NCBI GenBank assembly: GCA_030765065.1
Contig: CM060982.1
Span: 12,521,630 to 12,585,629, forward strand
Length of the DNA: 64,000 nucleotides
Direction of reading: 5' to 3'
From: Deroplatys truncata
Taxonomy: Eukaryota > Arthropoda > Insecta > Mantodea > Mantidae
Part shown: positions 22,263 through 32,041 of the stretch, piece by piece
How positions within the stretch are numbered: position 1 is the first letter of the stretch
Layout: each line of letters opens with the position of its first letter
Program-made: the position numbers and the translations under genes
The notes under the pieces: generated by a model
What the model saw: the letters and a program-made list of their open reading frames with translations, nothing else
What the model was told of the DNA's origin: nothing
The model's database searches: none

Positions 22263-22564
22263 ATTCTCCCCAACAGTCGTCCTCCGTGGTGTAGTGGTTA
22301 CCATACTAGCCTCTAGTTCCCGAGGTCGCGGGTTCAAACCCTGTGAAGGGCGTAAAAATCCTTAGCATGACTTCCTTCGGAAGGGAAGTAAAGACGGTGG
22401 TCCTGTGTCGTATATTTACGGCACGCAAAAAAACCTCAAGCCTGATAAAGGGGCCTCTGAGCAAAATTGCCGGTCTTTCACGCCCAAAATAAAATGGTAC
22501 GCTAATGACCACAGTAGTTACAGAGCAGCCATAAATAAAACTCAGTTTAATTCTCTCCAACAGT
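22263..22564 (+). repeat. 15-bp target-site duplication around SINE-A
   Basis: ATTCTCCCCAACAGT at 22263-22277 and ATTCTCTCCAACAGT at 22550-22564, 14 of 15 identical. Confidence 0.85.
22278..22549 (+). mobile_element. SINE-A copy 2, full length
   Basis: This is the most complete copy. It has both pol III promoter boxes of a tRNA-derived head: A box TGGTGTAGTGG at 22287-22297 and B box GGTTCAAACCC at 22331-22341. The body has TTCCTTCGGAAGGGAAGTAA, the block GATAAAGGGGCCTC and a 3' end ATAAATAAAACTCAGTTTAA. The 5' start is CGTCCTCC. Confidence 0.9.
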
Positions 22565-23109
22565 GTCTTGTTCTTGATAATGCTTCCTATGATTATATAG
22601 GAATAAACAAGGCTGCTACTTCGGCATACCTTAAATCAGAAATGCAGTCCTGTCTCCGCAGTAGTAGTAATAATAATAATAATAATAATAATAATATAGA
22701 ATTTAATTCATACTCTACTAAAGTTGTAGTATATGAACTAGAAAAGCTGAAAAACGACAATCTCAAACATAAAAATGATTACATAGCAGAAGAGCATAGT
22801 CTTACCGTCCTACGACTACCGCCGTATCATTGCGACTTAAACGCGATAGAGCTTATACGGGCCCAGATAAAGAATTATGTTCCAAAACTCAATATATTGT
22901 TTAAGAGCAGCAATGTAAACGAATTGTTTGATTATACAGTGCAAAAGGTGTCAGTGGAAAACTGGAAAACCTAGTACGAGCATGGGTAAAAGGACTTGAA
23001 CAGTTTTATTGGGACAAGGACGGCTTAACAGATGAGCTCAGTGATCGATTTCTAATGAGCTTATAAGACTCAGACAGTGACTACGACGAACGTTTGGAAA
23101 TATCCGTTA
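22565..23109 (+). pseudogene. Remnant of a DD82E-type transposase, C-terminal part
   Basis: Reads VLDNASYDYIGINKAATSAY (second catalytic D retained), then LPPYHCDLNAIELIRAQIK with the catalytic E, over 22565-22972, and ends with an acidic tail. The linker between D and E has a glutamate/lysine-rich part like the intact gene, lengthened by an N-coding microsatellite at 22666-22696. Frame breaks near 22972. Confidence 0.82.
22666..22696 (+). repeat. (AAT)n microsatellite
   Basis: About ten TAA/AAT triplets inside the transposase remnant. Confidence 0.9.
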
Positions 23110-23111
23110 TA

Positions 23112-24583
23112 CAGGATTCTTCAAGAATATAGGGCATAATTTCAGGTATCATTTCCCATATTAGACCATAAAAGAAGTCCATTACAACAAGTGTCTGGAA
23201 CCGCTGGGTTTCTGAGTTATGGCCTTCAAAACTGATATTCACTGGAATATATTTCTTACCGCAGGTGATTTTCTTTACAGAAGTGTTCAAAATATCCACC
23301 CCTGCTTGAATATAGGCTTCATATGGACGTCTCATGGCCGTGCGAACACGGGCCCAAATTCCAGCGATATTGCGTATTTCCTCACAACGTGCCACAATTC
23401 GATTCGGAAGAGATTCCATCTCAGGCACCGGAGACGAATACACTAACGACTTTAAATGGCCCCACAAACAGAAATGGACAGGATTCAATTCAGGCTAACG
23501 TTCAGGCCAAGCAATTGGGCCACCTCTATCTATCCATCGATCAGGAAACCTTCGATCCAAGTACCCGCGAGTGGTACGACTGAAGACTGCAGGACCGCCA
23601 TCATACATGAAGTGATATTATTGACGAATGCTCCGTGGAGTGTCTTCATATATTTGAGGTATGGGAAGTTTGTGCAAACCTGTCCCGTAAGTCTGTTTAT
23701 TACAAGGACATGTAGTCCAACTAACAGATCACCAATGATACCGGGCCACATTTTGAGAATGAACCACACTTGCTGATGAGATGGAAAAAGTGCATGTCAA
23801 TTTTCATACGCCCATACGTGCTGATTGTGGAAATTTGTAATCCCATCTCGTGTGAACCCTGCTTCATCTGTAAATAATATTAAAGCAAGAAAGTTCGGGT
23901 TTACAACACAGTGCTGCACGAACCACTGGCAGAATATCAATCGAGCAGTGTAATCTGCTGATGACAGAGCCTATACACGTTGCAAATGATAAGGATAAAA
24001 TTGTTGCGAGAGCAGCAGTCTCCAGACAGTCTTGTGAAGAACATTCACTTGCAACGCTAACCTTCGTGTACTGATACAAGAAGTTACGTGCACAGAATCC
24101 CGAATCTCGTCCTCTACATCTCTAATTGTAGATTTTGGTCGTCCTCTCCACAAGCCAGGAGATGTAGACTTCCCATGAGCGCACAGACGGCGATGCAGAC
24201 GTTCAAATGTCGTCCAATCTGGACATTCTCGCTGTGGGTGCCTCTCTTGGTACAAACGACGAGACAGCGCAGCACCGTCCGCCTTACTGTACATGAAGTG
24301 CATTGCTGCCAGCTCCTGATTGAGTACATGTCGCTCAGTTGAACGCCAAACACAACACTCAATGTACCCTTTGCCTGGAATGAACTGTCAGAGTGCCATC
24401 TTAATATCTTCTTCCACGGCAACTAACTGTGGGAAGAAAACCGTTCCGGTGAATTTCACTGTTTTCAAAGCCATAACTCAGAAATCAAGCATTCCCGAAC
24501 GTATGTTGTAATGGAGTTTTTTTATTGTCATATGGGTAATGTATAATACCCGAAATTATTCTCTCTACTTTTTAAACATCCTG
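23112..24583 (-). mobile_element. Mariner-like element M1
   Basis: Ends CAGGATTCTT (left) and, on the complement, CAGGATGTTT (right), with TA at 23110-23111 and 24584-24585. The 1.47-kb length and single decayed transposase on the minus strand fit mariner. It sits in the tail of the DD82E remnant. Confidence 0.75.
23115..24500 (-). pseudogene. Mariner-type (DD34D-like) transposase remnant in M1
   Basis: N-terminal side at 23971-24303: SRRLYQERHPQRECPDWTTF and RLHRRL, the helix-turn-helix region common to insect mariner relatives with a DUF4817-like N-terminus. The middle (23530-23769) has HGAFVNNITSCMMAV in a broken frame. The C-terminal side at 23081-23488 has NPVHFCLWGHLKSLVY, where the third acidic residue expected before FFLWG is H. 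Several frameshifts. It would have catalysed cut-and-paste. Confidence 0.8.
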
Positions 24584-24585
24584 TA

Positions 24586-24742
24586 CAATAGGAGCAGGAA
24601 AACCAATCAGCAAACGGCCAGGAACTCGCCACTGGCCCTTCTTTTTTTTTTTTTTTTTTTGAAAGGTAATGGATCACGGAGTCAGAGCGAGTATTTCCTT
24701 TTTTTCTAAAAACCGGGTGATAATTAGAGTACATATACTGTA
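24586..24742. other. Spacer with a 20-nt T run
   Basis: Includes a poly(T) run at about 24641-24660. No gene or clear SINE head is attached to it. Confidence 0.5.
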
Positions 24743-24744
24743 TA

Positions 24745-27264
24745 TCCCTATTTTCGTAAGCTGGGTAATGTCGGGTTAGCGGCCAAACTCCGAACTACAT
24801 CGCGATGTTGCCAGTAAGCAGTAAGTGCTCAGCTGGCATGTGCATACATCAGGATTTGATAATAAGACAGCACAGACAACACACAGACAGCAGACACGGT
24901 TAAGTTTTTATTATATTTATGAAAACAATGAATAATTAACAGCAGTTCGTTTAAGTAATGGTGCTGAGAGCTAAAGTAAGAAAATAAAGAAAAGCCGGTC
25001 TTGCATGCACTTTGAAGCGCCAAAAAAGTTCAGATTAAAATGCGAAGAAATGGTCACAGTTAATCGCAATTGCGCTTCACCTTTAGCTTTTCATCTAAAC
25101 CACAAATTAAATGATAGGTAAAGAAACTAATGGGTAAGAGAAATAGGCATAAACTAAATAATTTATACGTACGCTACTGTCACACATGGACATTTGTACG
25201 AAAATGGAGAGCTAGCCCAACTTCATGACCTCATTAATTACTGGTTGCAAAATATTTTGAATTCAGCGAGCATATTGCTTTACATCTTTGATAGAGGAAT
25301 CAAACTGTCTTTTAATTGGCTACTGAGAAAAATACATAAAATAATTTCGAACACGAGAAAATTCTTTAATCCCCAGTCACTTAGTGTAGTTCATAGTATG
25401 CTGACAGCCCTACCATGTAGGGAAAAATGGCACGCAGGCTCACAATTGCATATCGGGGTTTGCACGCTGAATGATACATGTATGAAGGGTACAAGTACTT
25501 TACCAAAACTAGACGGAGCTGAGCAATGAACATTCAACATGCATGATCAAGAAATATCCTGAACTCACCAATCAAAGGAGATGGTCTCAGTCAGCTGGAA
25601 GTGGCTATCATCAACTCTATCACAGCCACTACTGGAATATCACCGATTTTCCAAGCTTACAAATGAGCTATCTACTGAACTGTCTAGAATTGCTTCAGTT
25701 TTGTGGCCTTTCTGAACACCTCTGCAAGGCGATACACTGCTTTCCTCCAATTCTCCGCACTCAGTTTTCTTCCATTCTATTTAGTACTAGTTTTTCCACT
25801 TCTTTTATGGTAAAAGTCTTATTTTGAGCAGCTACATAACACTTCACTGAGCCCAAATTAATTCGATTGGACTGAAGGTGCAGTGGTATAGCGGAAACGA
25901 TACTACTTTGTACCCATGTTGTTTTGCCAGTTCACCAATATAATACTTTGGAGTCTTGGGATTGATGTCATTGATGATGGAGATCAAAGATTCCTTCGTC
26001 AGACTGGGATCTGTTTGTACCCCCATGTCTCATTAACTATTCCAACATCTCAGGTTTTCTTGAGGCAGTTATATGCGCCTTATTTCACTGTGATATGGAG
26101 CATTATTCATCACAATTGTGCTGTTTTCTGTACTGTTTGGCAGAAGCTGTTCTTCAAAAGTGGCAAAACGTTTTCTGTGATCCATTTCCTCATGGTAATT
26201 CGCTACGTTTCTCGATTTGAAAAGAAGTTCACCGTTGATAAATCCACTGGACGTTCCGCGTGCAGAATAATTAGTCACCTCCCTTTCCGGTGGGGCCAGG
26301 TATCAATCCCTCGATGGTACCATCGGTCCAATCTTTGGTCTGTGTATGCCCAGCATCAACCCAGGACGCGTCGAGCCAAACCAGTTCGCTATTTTTTTCT
26401 AAATTACCCTTCGCTATGCTGCGTAAAATTGCTTTTAACGTCTCCCCTCATCATCAACCGCTTTCTATCAGTTTTTTGTACTCACACCCCAAATTGTGCA
26501 CCACTTTTAAAAATGTTGAATAGGAACCGTCAGATAAATCACATCCTTTAATGAAATGAGTAGCCTTTTAATTGTAGGGTGTTCCCTTCCTGCAAAGTAG
26601 GTATAACTATGACGCCGTATCAAATCTTATTGGGAAGCATCTGAGTTACTGCCGGTATAAATTACCTCTCGCGTTTCCCTGAGTTGATAAGTTGCCACCC
26701 TCTGGAGAATTACAGCTTTCTTTGTAATTCTCTAAACACTGTTGTTGCTGATACCTAGAACTTCTGCCGTGTGTTCTCGTATTTTGTTGAAGGGTATTAA
26801 CGGAGCATTGGTTTTGCAGATGCTTTCGTTTCTCTTTCGAAAAAATTTCTCACAGACACTAACATCTCTTCCCTGGAATTGGATTACGACACCGTGGCCA
26901 GTAACACGAGTTTTCAGTTTAGGATGAAGCCTCGGTCGACCTCTCTGAGAAATATTTTTACAGCCGCACAAATTACGCACCGGATCTCAAGAAGGCATTA
27001 ATAACAATTAACTAATGACAAGTAACAAATAACATAACAAATAAGAAAATAACTGAAATCGAAAAAACACGGCAGTAACTGCAATCGTTGAGACCAAGAG
27101 CGTAACGCGAAAAGTGAATACAAGTAATGAATAACCACGTGGTAATGTGGCGATGTGGCGTCCGTAACTCTGACAATTAGGTGGCTGTTATCATAGCAAC
27201 GGGCTGCAGCGCTCAGTTGTTTTTCCGACTGCGGCGCTTATGTCGGTTCTTACGAAAATAGAGG
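24745..27264 (-). mobile_element. DD82E-type transposon copy 3
   Basis: Ends TCCCTATTTTCGTAAG (left) and, from the complement, CCTCTATTTTCGTAAG (right), with TA at 24743-24744 and 27265-27266. It has a decayed transposase related to 741-2102 on the minus strand (25842-26985). The terminal repeats differ from those of the element at 249, so this is a separate subfamily. 24800-25840 is about 1 kb that I cannot identify; it may be an insertion or the 3' untranslated part. Confidence 0.7.
25842..26985 (-). pseudogene. DD82E-type transposase remnant in copy 3
   Basis: N-terminal side at 26732-26980 with FNKIREHTAEVLGISNNSV (helix-turn-helix) and RGRPRLHPKLK. The core at 26069-26278 has ANYHEEMD and IVMNNAPYHS, in which the second catalytic D is replaced by N. 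The C-terminal side at 25844-26026 has FPLYHCTFSPIELIWAQ, keeping the E. Stops and frameshifts separate the parts. Confidence 0.82.
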
Positions 27265-27266
27265 TA

Positions 27267-28390
27267 TGTGCGATTTCGTGTCGTGCGACGCGATGTAAAG
27301 GTACACTGATTAAATGGAAGTATTTATAACAAGCAACGCGACAATCGCACAATACTCTGTCATACGTCCTGAAGAAAGTATCGCATGGTCTTTCGGGCCG
27401 TACGCATTGATTTTTATAACAGCTGGATAGCTTACCCTATACTGAGAATGTGAGCCGTCGTCTGCAAGCTCCGCCGCCATACTGGACGGATTCATCACGG
27501 ATGCCATAAATGAATCGTATAGTTACATATGCCATAAAACATCAGGATAAAATGTTTCAGTAACGCTTTAATAAAGAAAGATACACGGTTAACATCAGTA
27601 TAATTACGACTGAGGAAATATCAAACCTACACCGGCATTTTTTCTTTTATTAAAACAACAATCTCTCCCTAACGTTGTTGAAATATATGCATATATTTTT
27701 CAAATTTCAAGCAATACTCCGACCCAGTTAACTTGCAATACCAGTGCAAGTACGTAAAAAAGGCTTTGATATGCTTACAACAGTAATTAACTATGCTCTC
27801 AACATTTTACACGCAAAGGAACTTAATTGTGCCCTTAAACTTTTACTGGTAAAGGGACTAAACCTGTTTACACATAATTTGCAAAACTCTAAATTACATG
27901 TAAGCCATTAATACTGCATCAATCACTGCAGATGCGAACAATTATTTGCCTTAGACCTTATGGTGGATTATTTGATGTGGCTTCAGTAAACCAATACCTG
28001 TTCCTTTTTCATCAAAGGTACACCAGTAGTAAAAGTAATATGCTTTAGATTTGATTGAGCATAAGTTTTTTAAAACTAAAATTTCCGAAAAACTCTGTAT
28101 CCTGACGATTATGTTTAACAGTAAAATAACTACTTTTCATAGTTGGTGTTCGAGATTTAGAAAAATGTGTCGGAACTCATGATTGAATGTTAAATCGACC
28201 CTGCATTGTAAGCATAAGTAGAAATGAGAGTAATACGATTTGAGATTAGCACAGTATTAATGTGTTATTAAGGGATGCTTATTCAACAGTTGCCACAGTC
28301 TGTCTCTTCACAAATACCATACTACCCTTTCTGGTGTAAATCACAGGTGGTGGCCCATTAAGTATTCTCCCTTTAACTGTCTTTTTTTAA
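27267..28390. other. Unassigned stretch with one GC-rich candidate exon
   Basis: Mostly AT-rich. On the minus strand, 27310-27507 is a GC- and CpG-richer open frame (MASVMNPSSMAAELADDG) that meets a GTAAGC donor-like site after about 24 codons. I do not recognise the product. From 27520 to 28390 I see no feature. Confidence 0.3.
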
Positions 28391-28411
28391 AATTGCGGAG
28401 GAAATGGGCTT

Positions 28412-28664
28412 TTCTTATTTATGGACACATCTTAACTACTATGATTCTTATCGTTCCATTCTATACTGGACGTGAAAGACAGGAAAGTTTTCTCAGAGGC
28501 ATCTTTATCAGGCTTGAGGTTATTTTACGTTCCGTAAATCTACAACACGGGACCACCGGCCTTACTTCCCTTACGAAGGAAGCCATCTTAAGTATTTTTA
28601 CACCTGAAAAGAATCCATCGCCCTCCGCCGGGTTTGAACCTGTGACCTCGGGAGCTAGAGAATT
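28412..28664 (-). mobile_element. SINE-A copy 3 (5'-truncated, minus)
   Basis: Complement of the SINE-A body, from TTATTTATGGACAC at its 3' end to CGGGAGCTAGAG at its 5' end. It ends directly against the next copy. Confidence 0.88.
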
Positions 28665-28957
28665 AAACTGAGTTTTATTTATGGATGCTCTTTAACGACC
28701 ATGATACTTAGCTTCCCGTTCTATATTCAGCGTGAAAGACCGACAATTTTGCTCAGAGGCCGTCTTTATTAGGCTTGAGGTTCGTTTTCGTGCTGTAAAT
28801 ATACGAGACGGAACCACCGGCTTTACTTCCTCCGAAAGAAGCCATGCTAAGAATTTTTACGTCCGAAACACGCCATCGCCCTCCGCTGAGTTTGAACCTG
28901 CGACCAAGGGAAATAGAGGATGGCATGGTACCCCTAGAAAACGGAGGACGATATTGG
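28665..28957 (-). mobile_element. SINE-A copy 4 (minus), joined tail-to-head to copy 3
   Basis: Starts (3' end) with TTAAACTGAGTTTTATTTAT right after copy 3 and extends to ACGGAGGACG at its 5' end, which matches the CGTCCTCC start. The head is diverged (GGTACCATGCCATCC on the minus strand). Confidence 0.88.
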
Positions 28958-29231
28958 AGAGGAAACTTTAATATAGAAAGGTCTCTTCTCCAGGCCTCAG
29001 CTGTTACAGTCGTCTGTAAAACGACTACAAGGGCTGTTGTATCTTGAGGGTTTTACGGCGGGTCCCGGGTGGCTAGACGTGGGTAAGGGAAAGAAAGGTG
29101 ATCGGATAAATAACACAGCTTCCGTTCCTCTTAAGTCGGCTGGCTGTCTTGAGCTGTGAGAACTCCTATAGGACCTAGGAAGTGCGATAATCCTCAAGTA
29201 GTGGGTATTAATAAAATACGTATTCACCTCC
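28958..29231. other. Unassigned stretch
   Basis: About 270 bp, moderately GC-rich. No supported gene. Confidence 0.4.
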
Positions 29232-29980
29232 ACCCAGGGGCTCACCTTATGTGAGTACGGGTTTGGCGTACCCGGGGTGCCCGAGCCTCTCATCGCCATC
29301 ATCATTCCTCCACCCTCGCCCGATCGAGGTGGGTTCGTCCTTGTGACCGAGGGTCTCAAAGTAGGCTGTTGTGCATTCCTTGCATTTCGTTCCATGCCGC
29401 CCCTCGCCATCGTTCTTTCTTGACCTCTCTACATACGAACATTTCGCACCACGACCATTCATTCACACATCTCTTTTCCTTCCTCGCCGGCCTACCTTGC
29501 GTGCGAAACGCCCACACAGCTTTGATTTATTTTGCCCTTTCTTTCTTTTAATCCTCCATGGACATAGCCTGACGGATACCCGCGCACTGGTTGCGCAGCT
29601 GGGTGAGTGGGTACAGGCGTCATCCCCACCACCCGGGGCCGTCATGTAGGGTATGTGTTTGTATCCGCTGTTCAACTGCGGTCCCTCGGGTGCCATTGCA
29701 TGAGCTACTGACTTCCGGCGGCCATTGGGTCCCTCTGTCTACGTTCTGGGAGATGTGACCCTGGGGTGAGACTGATGTAGATAGGCCATTCACCCAAGCC
29801 GGGGTAACGCATCGGAAGTCAGAGTCCCAGGTCGGAGACGGTTACAGTGGTGGAGGATTTCTTTCGCTATGGAGCCCTCTTTCTCCATTACTAATAATAA
29901 GTGCCGAAAGGTCTTTGTAACAGAAGTAGCACCATCGACATTTGGTTGTTACTTAGTCATTGCCTATGTGCCCTGCTTAT
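29232..29980 (+). mobile_element. I-clade-like LINE, 5' UTR and ORF1 start only
   Basis: 29237-29285 (CAGGGGCTCACCTTATGTGA, GAGTACGGGTTTGGCGTACC, GAGCC) matches the 5' end of the LINE at 41229. 29820-29877 (GGTGGAGGATTTCTTTCGCT then ATGGAGCCC) matches the ORF1 start of the minus-strand LINE at the right edge, where GGTGGAGGATATAACCGCTA precedes TGGATCCC. ORF1 starts at 29869 and drifts out of similarity after the block YLVI, near 29960. Only the 5' part is present, opposite to the usual 5' truncation. Confidence 0.72.
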
Positions 29981-30151
29981 ACCCTTGCATTTCTGATTCT
30001 GTTACTTTATTTTCTTTGTATATGATTGTAATTTCCGATGTTGGGTCCCCCCTTATTTTTATTTGTACACACAAGAGCATCGGTTCCACTTTGCTCTCTT
30101 TTCTTTGTTTTGGTTGGCGCCAGGCGTCGCCATTTCTTGCGTTGCGGGATA
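29981..30151. other. Stretch between LINE fragment and candidate LTR
   Basis: No feature beyond the continuing open frame from the LINE ORF1 start, which no longer resembles ORF1. Confidence 0.4.
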
Positions 30152-30954
30152 TGTCACGAACGTGACTGAGGAGATCCGTATTGTAATTATTATTTTATAT
30201 TAATGGACATTATTCTATTTTCCTGTCACAAGTTACTAAAGTTTCTAACTTCACGAAGAATCACATTTTACATTTCTTAACTTTTCTTAAACCTTAGTAA
30301 GTGTTTGTGCGACAGGAAATAGCGGCCTGCTACTTCCCTTGACATTTCCAAGGGATGTCACTACGTCATGGTTTCCTGAGGAGTACGTGTCTTTCTGCAG
30401 GATCTTAGCTGCACCTTAAACCGCGTTACGTCACATAGAATGTTCTAAAACATTGACGTATCGAGCTATGATTGGCTGCTATATTTCAAACCCAGGGCGG
30501 TGGCAGACCATATTTGGTAATAGCTTCCACAGTATTAGAATGAACCCCTCTAGGGCATTCAAGTCTATATAACCAAGCCCTCAAGCTCTGCTCGGGGGAC
30601 TTTGTGTTGTAACTTGGCCGGGACCGCTATGGTACCCGTCGTCGGCCGCTGCACGGCCGCTCCGAATGGTTTCTCTTGGCACCACTAACGGCTTGACAAA
30701 GTCGTGTTGAGTATTGGCTCTCCTCATCCACGACGAGACGTTTCTCAAGGTAAGCATTATAAAATAAATTGTTAATAATAATGATAGCTAGTACCATCAT
30801 CATCCCTGATCTTGTAAACCCAACTATCGCACGGTAGAAATGTAACTCTTTAGAATATAGTCAGATCGCTCTAGCTAAGCTTTTAATAACTGTCTCTATC
30901 TCTGCAATCCCTCATTTAGCTATTCCCCCCAGTGTCACAACTTAGCACGTGACA
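30152..30954 (+). repeat. Candidate solo LTR
   Basis: 803 bp starting TGTCACG and ending GTGACA (TG...CA with a 6-bp inverted terminus). It contains a TATA box (TATATAA, 30566-30572) and an AATAAA at 30763-30768 in the right order. No clean duplication is seen; only ATA is shared by the flanks. An alternative is a host promoter with a 5' exon, since AAG/GTAAGC at about 30750 looks like a splice donor. Confidence 0.4.
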
Positions 30955-31109
30955 ATATGTGTGTCAAGTTGCCGCATTGTGAGCTAGACAGTTGAATCCG
31001 TACTGCCACTTTGGAAAATCCAGAGCTGTGATTTTGATTTTTCAGTGTGGTTTGCGGTGTCACCTTTTGTGAATTTTCTGATTTTAGTCCTTCAGGGTTT
31101 TATCAGGAA

Positions 31110-31480
31110 CATTTTATATACGAAATTCTTATTAGGAGTTCAATTATGGAACCGCATCCAAGTAGTAGAGATTAAATTCTTCCGTGCTGCTAGAGGTTCT
31201 ACTAGAAGGGACAGAATAAAAGATGAACAAATAAGAGGGGAATTGGGTATTTATGCAGTAAATAACAAAATTTTAAACCGTAGAGTAAATTAGAGAGAAC
31301 ATCTGCAACGAATGTTAGAAACTAGTATCCACAAAATGGCCTTCAAACGACGAGCCTGAGGGAAAAGGAACGTAGGGCGACACAGAAAGAAATGGCAATG
31401 AGACCGCAACAGGCCGCAGGGCCTAATACTTGCAAGAATGAAGAAAAAGATGAAGAGTTCGATTTGATATTTTGAGTCAG
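31110..31480 (+). pseudogene. LINE ORF2 C-terminal fragment
   Basis: Reads EIKFFRAARGSTRRDRIKDE, IRGELGIYAVNNKI, REHLQRMLE and GKRNVGRHRKKW across two stops. This is the C-terminal region seen after the RT in many insect non-LTR elements (RTE-like or related). Only the last 120 codons are present. Confidence 0.72.
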
Positions 31481-31977
31481 AAAATTTCAAGGATCATAAC
31501 AAGAGGCAAGTTTCCCAAAGAGGTTCTTAAACACACTTCTGAGAACCTTGTACTGTTTATGGATGTACACTCCATTCGTCTGTATTCCCCCCTCCGAGTT
31601 AAGAGCTTGTAGCAATAGTCAAATTCCACACAGTACCAATATGAGAAACTCAGACGATTTTCCATGAGAATGACTGGCAACACGCGACGCAGTCACCATC
31701 TTTCGTAGCGGTCTGGACTTCACACGCCAGCTGATTTTATTAAGGAAATTATGCTATGACACACAATCGTGATTTCTGTTCAAAGTGAAATAAATATGCC
31801 AATTTATGCATTTTCCTTTTAATGCAGATCACAAACAAGGATGCAAATCTATATTTCAAGTGTAGATTGAGTTAATTTTTACAGGCGACACAATATAATT
31901 GTTTAAATTGCCTAATTTAGGCCTATACTCCTATTATTGGGAAGAATAACAGCAGCAGTAATCGTAAGATAGACTTT
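31481..31977. other. Unassigned stretch
   Basis: No gene supported. The frame at 31477-31683 on the minus strand has no recognised motif. Confidence 0.4.
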
Positions 31978-32041
31978 GAAGGTCAATAAAACTAACTTTA
32001 ACACAATTAGAAGGTCAATAAAACTAACTTTAACACAATTA
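31978..32041 (+). repeat. Perfect 32-bp tandem duplication
   Basis: GAAGGTCAATAAAACTAACT followed by TTAACACAATTA, repeated once at 31978-32009 and 32010-32041. Confidence 0.92.

Noticed and set aside
24641..24660. Poly(T) run as the tail of a minus-strand retroelement
   Set aside because: No SINE or LINE 3' body adjoins it and no target-site duplication is visible.
29247..29696. Several GC-rich frames around the LINE 5' end
   Set aside because: They overlap on both strands within a 5' UTR shared with 41229 and have no motif.
31477..31683. 68-residue minus frame MLPVILMENRL...
   Set aside because: No recognised family and no neighbour support.
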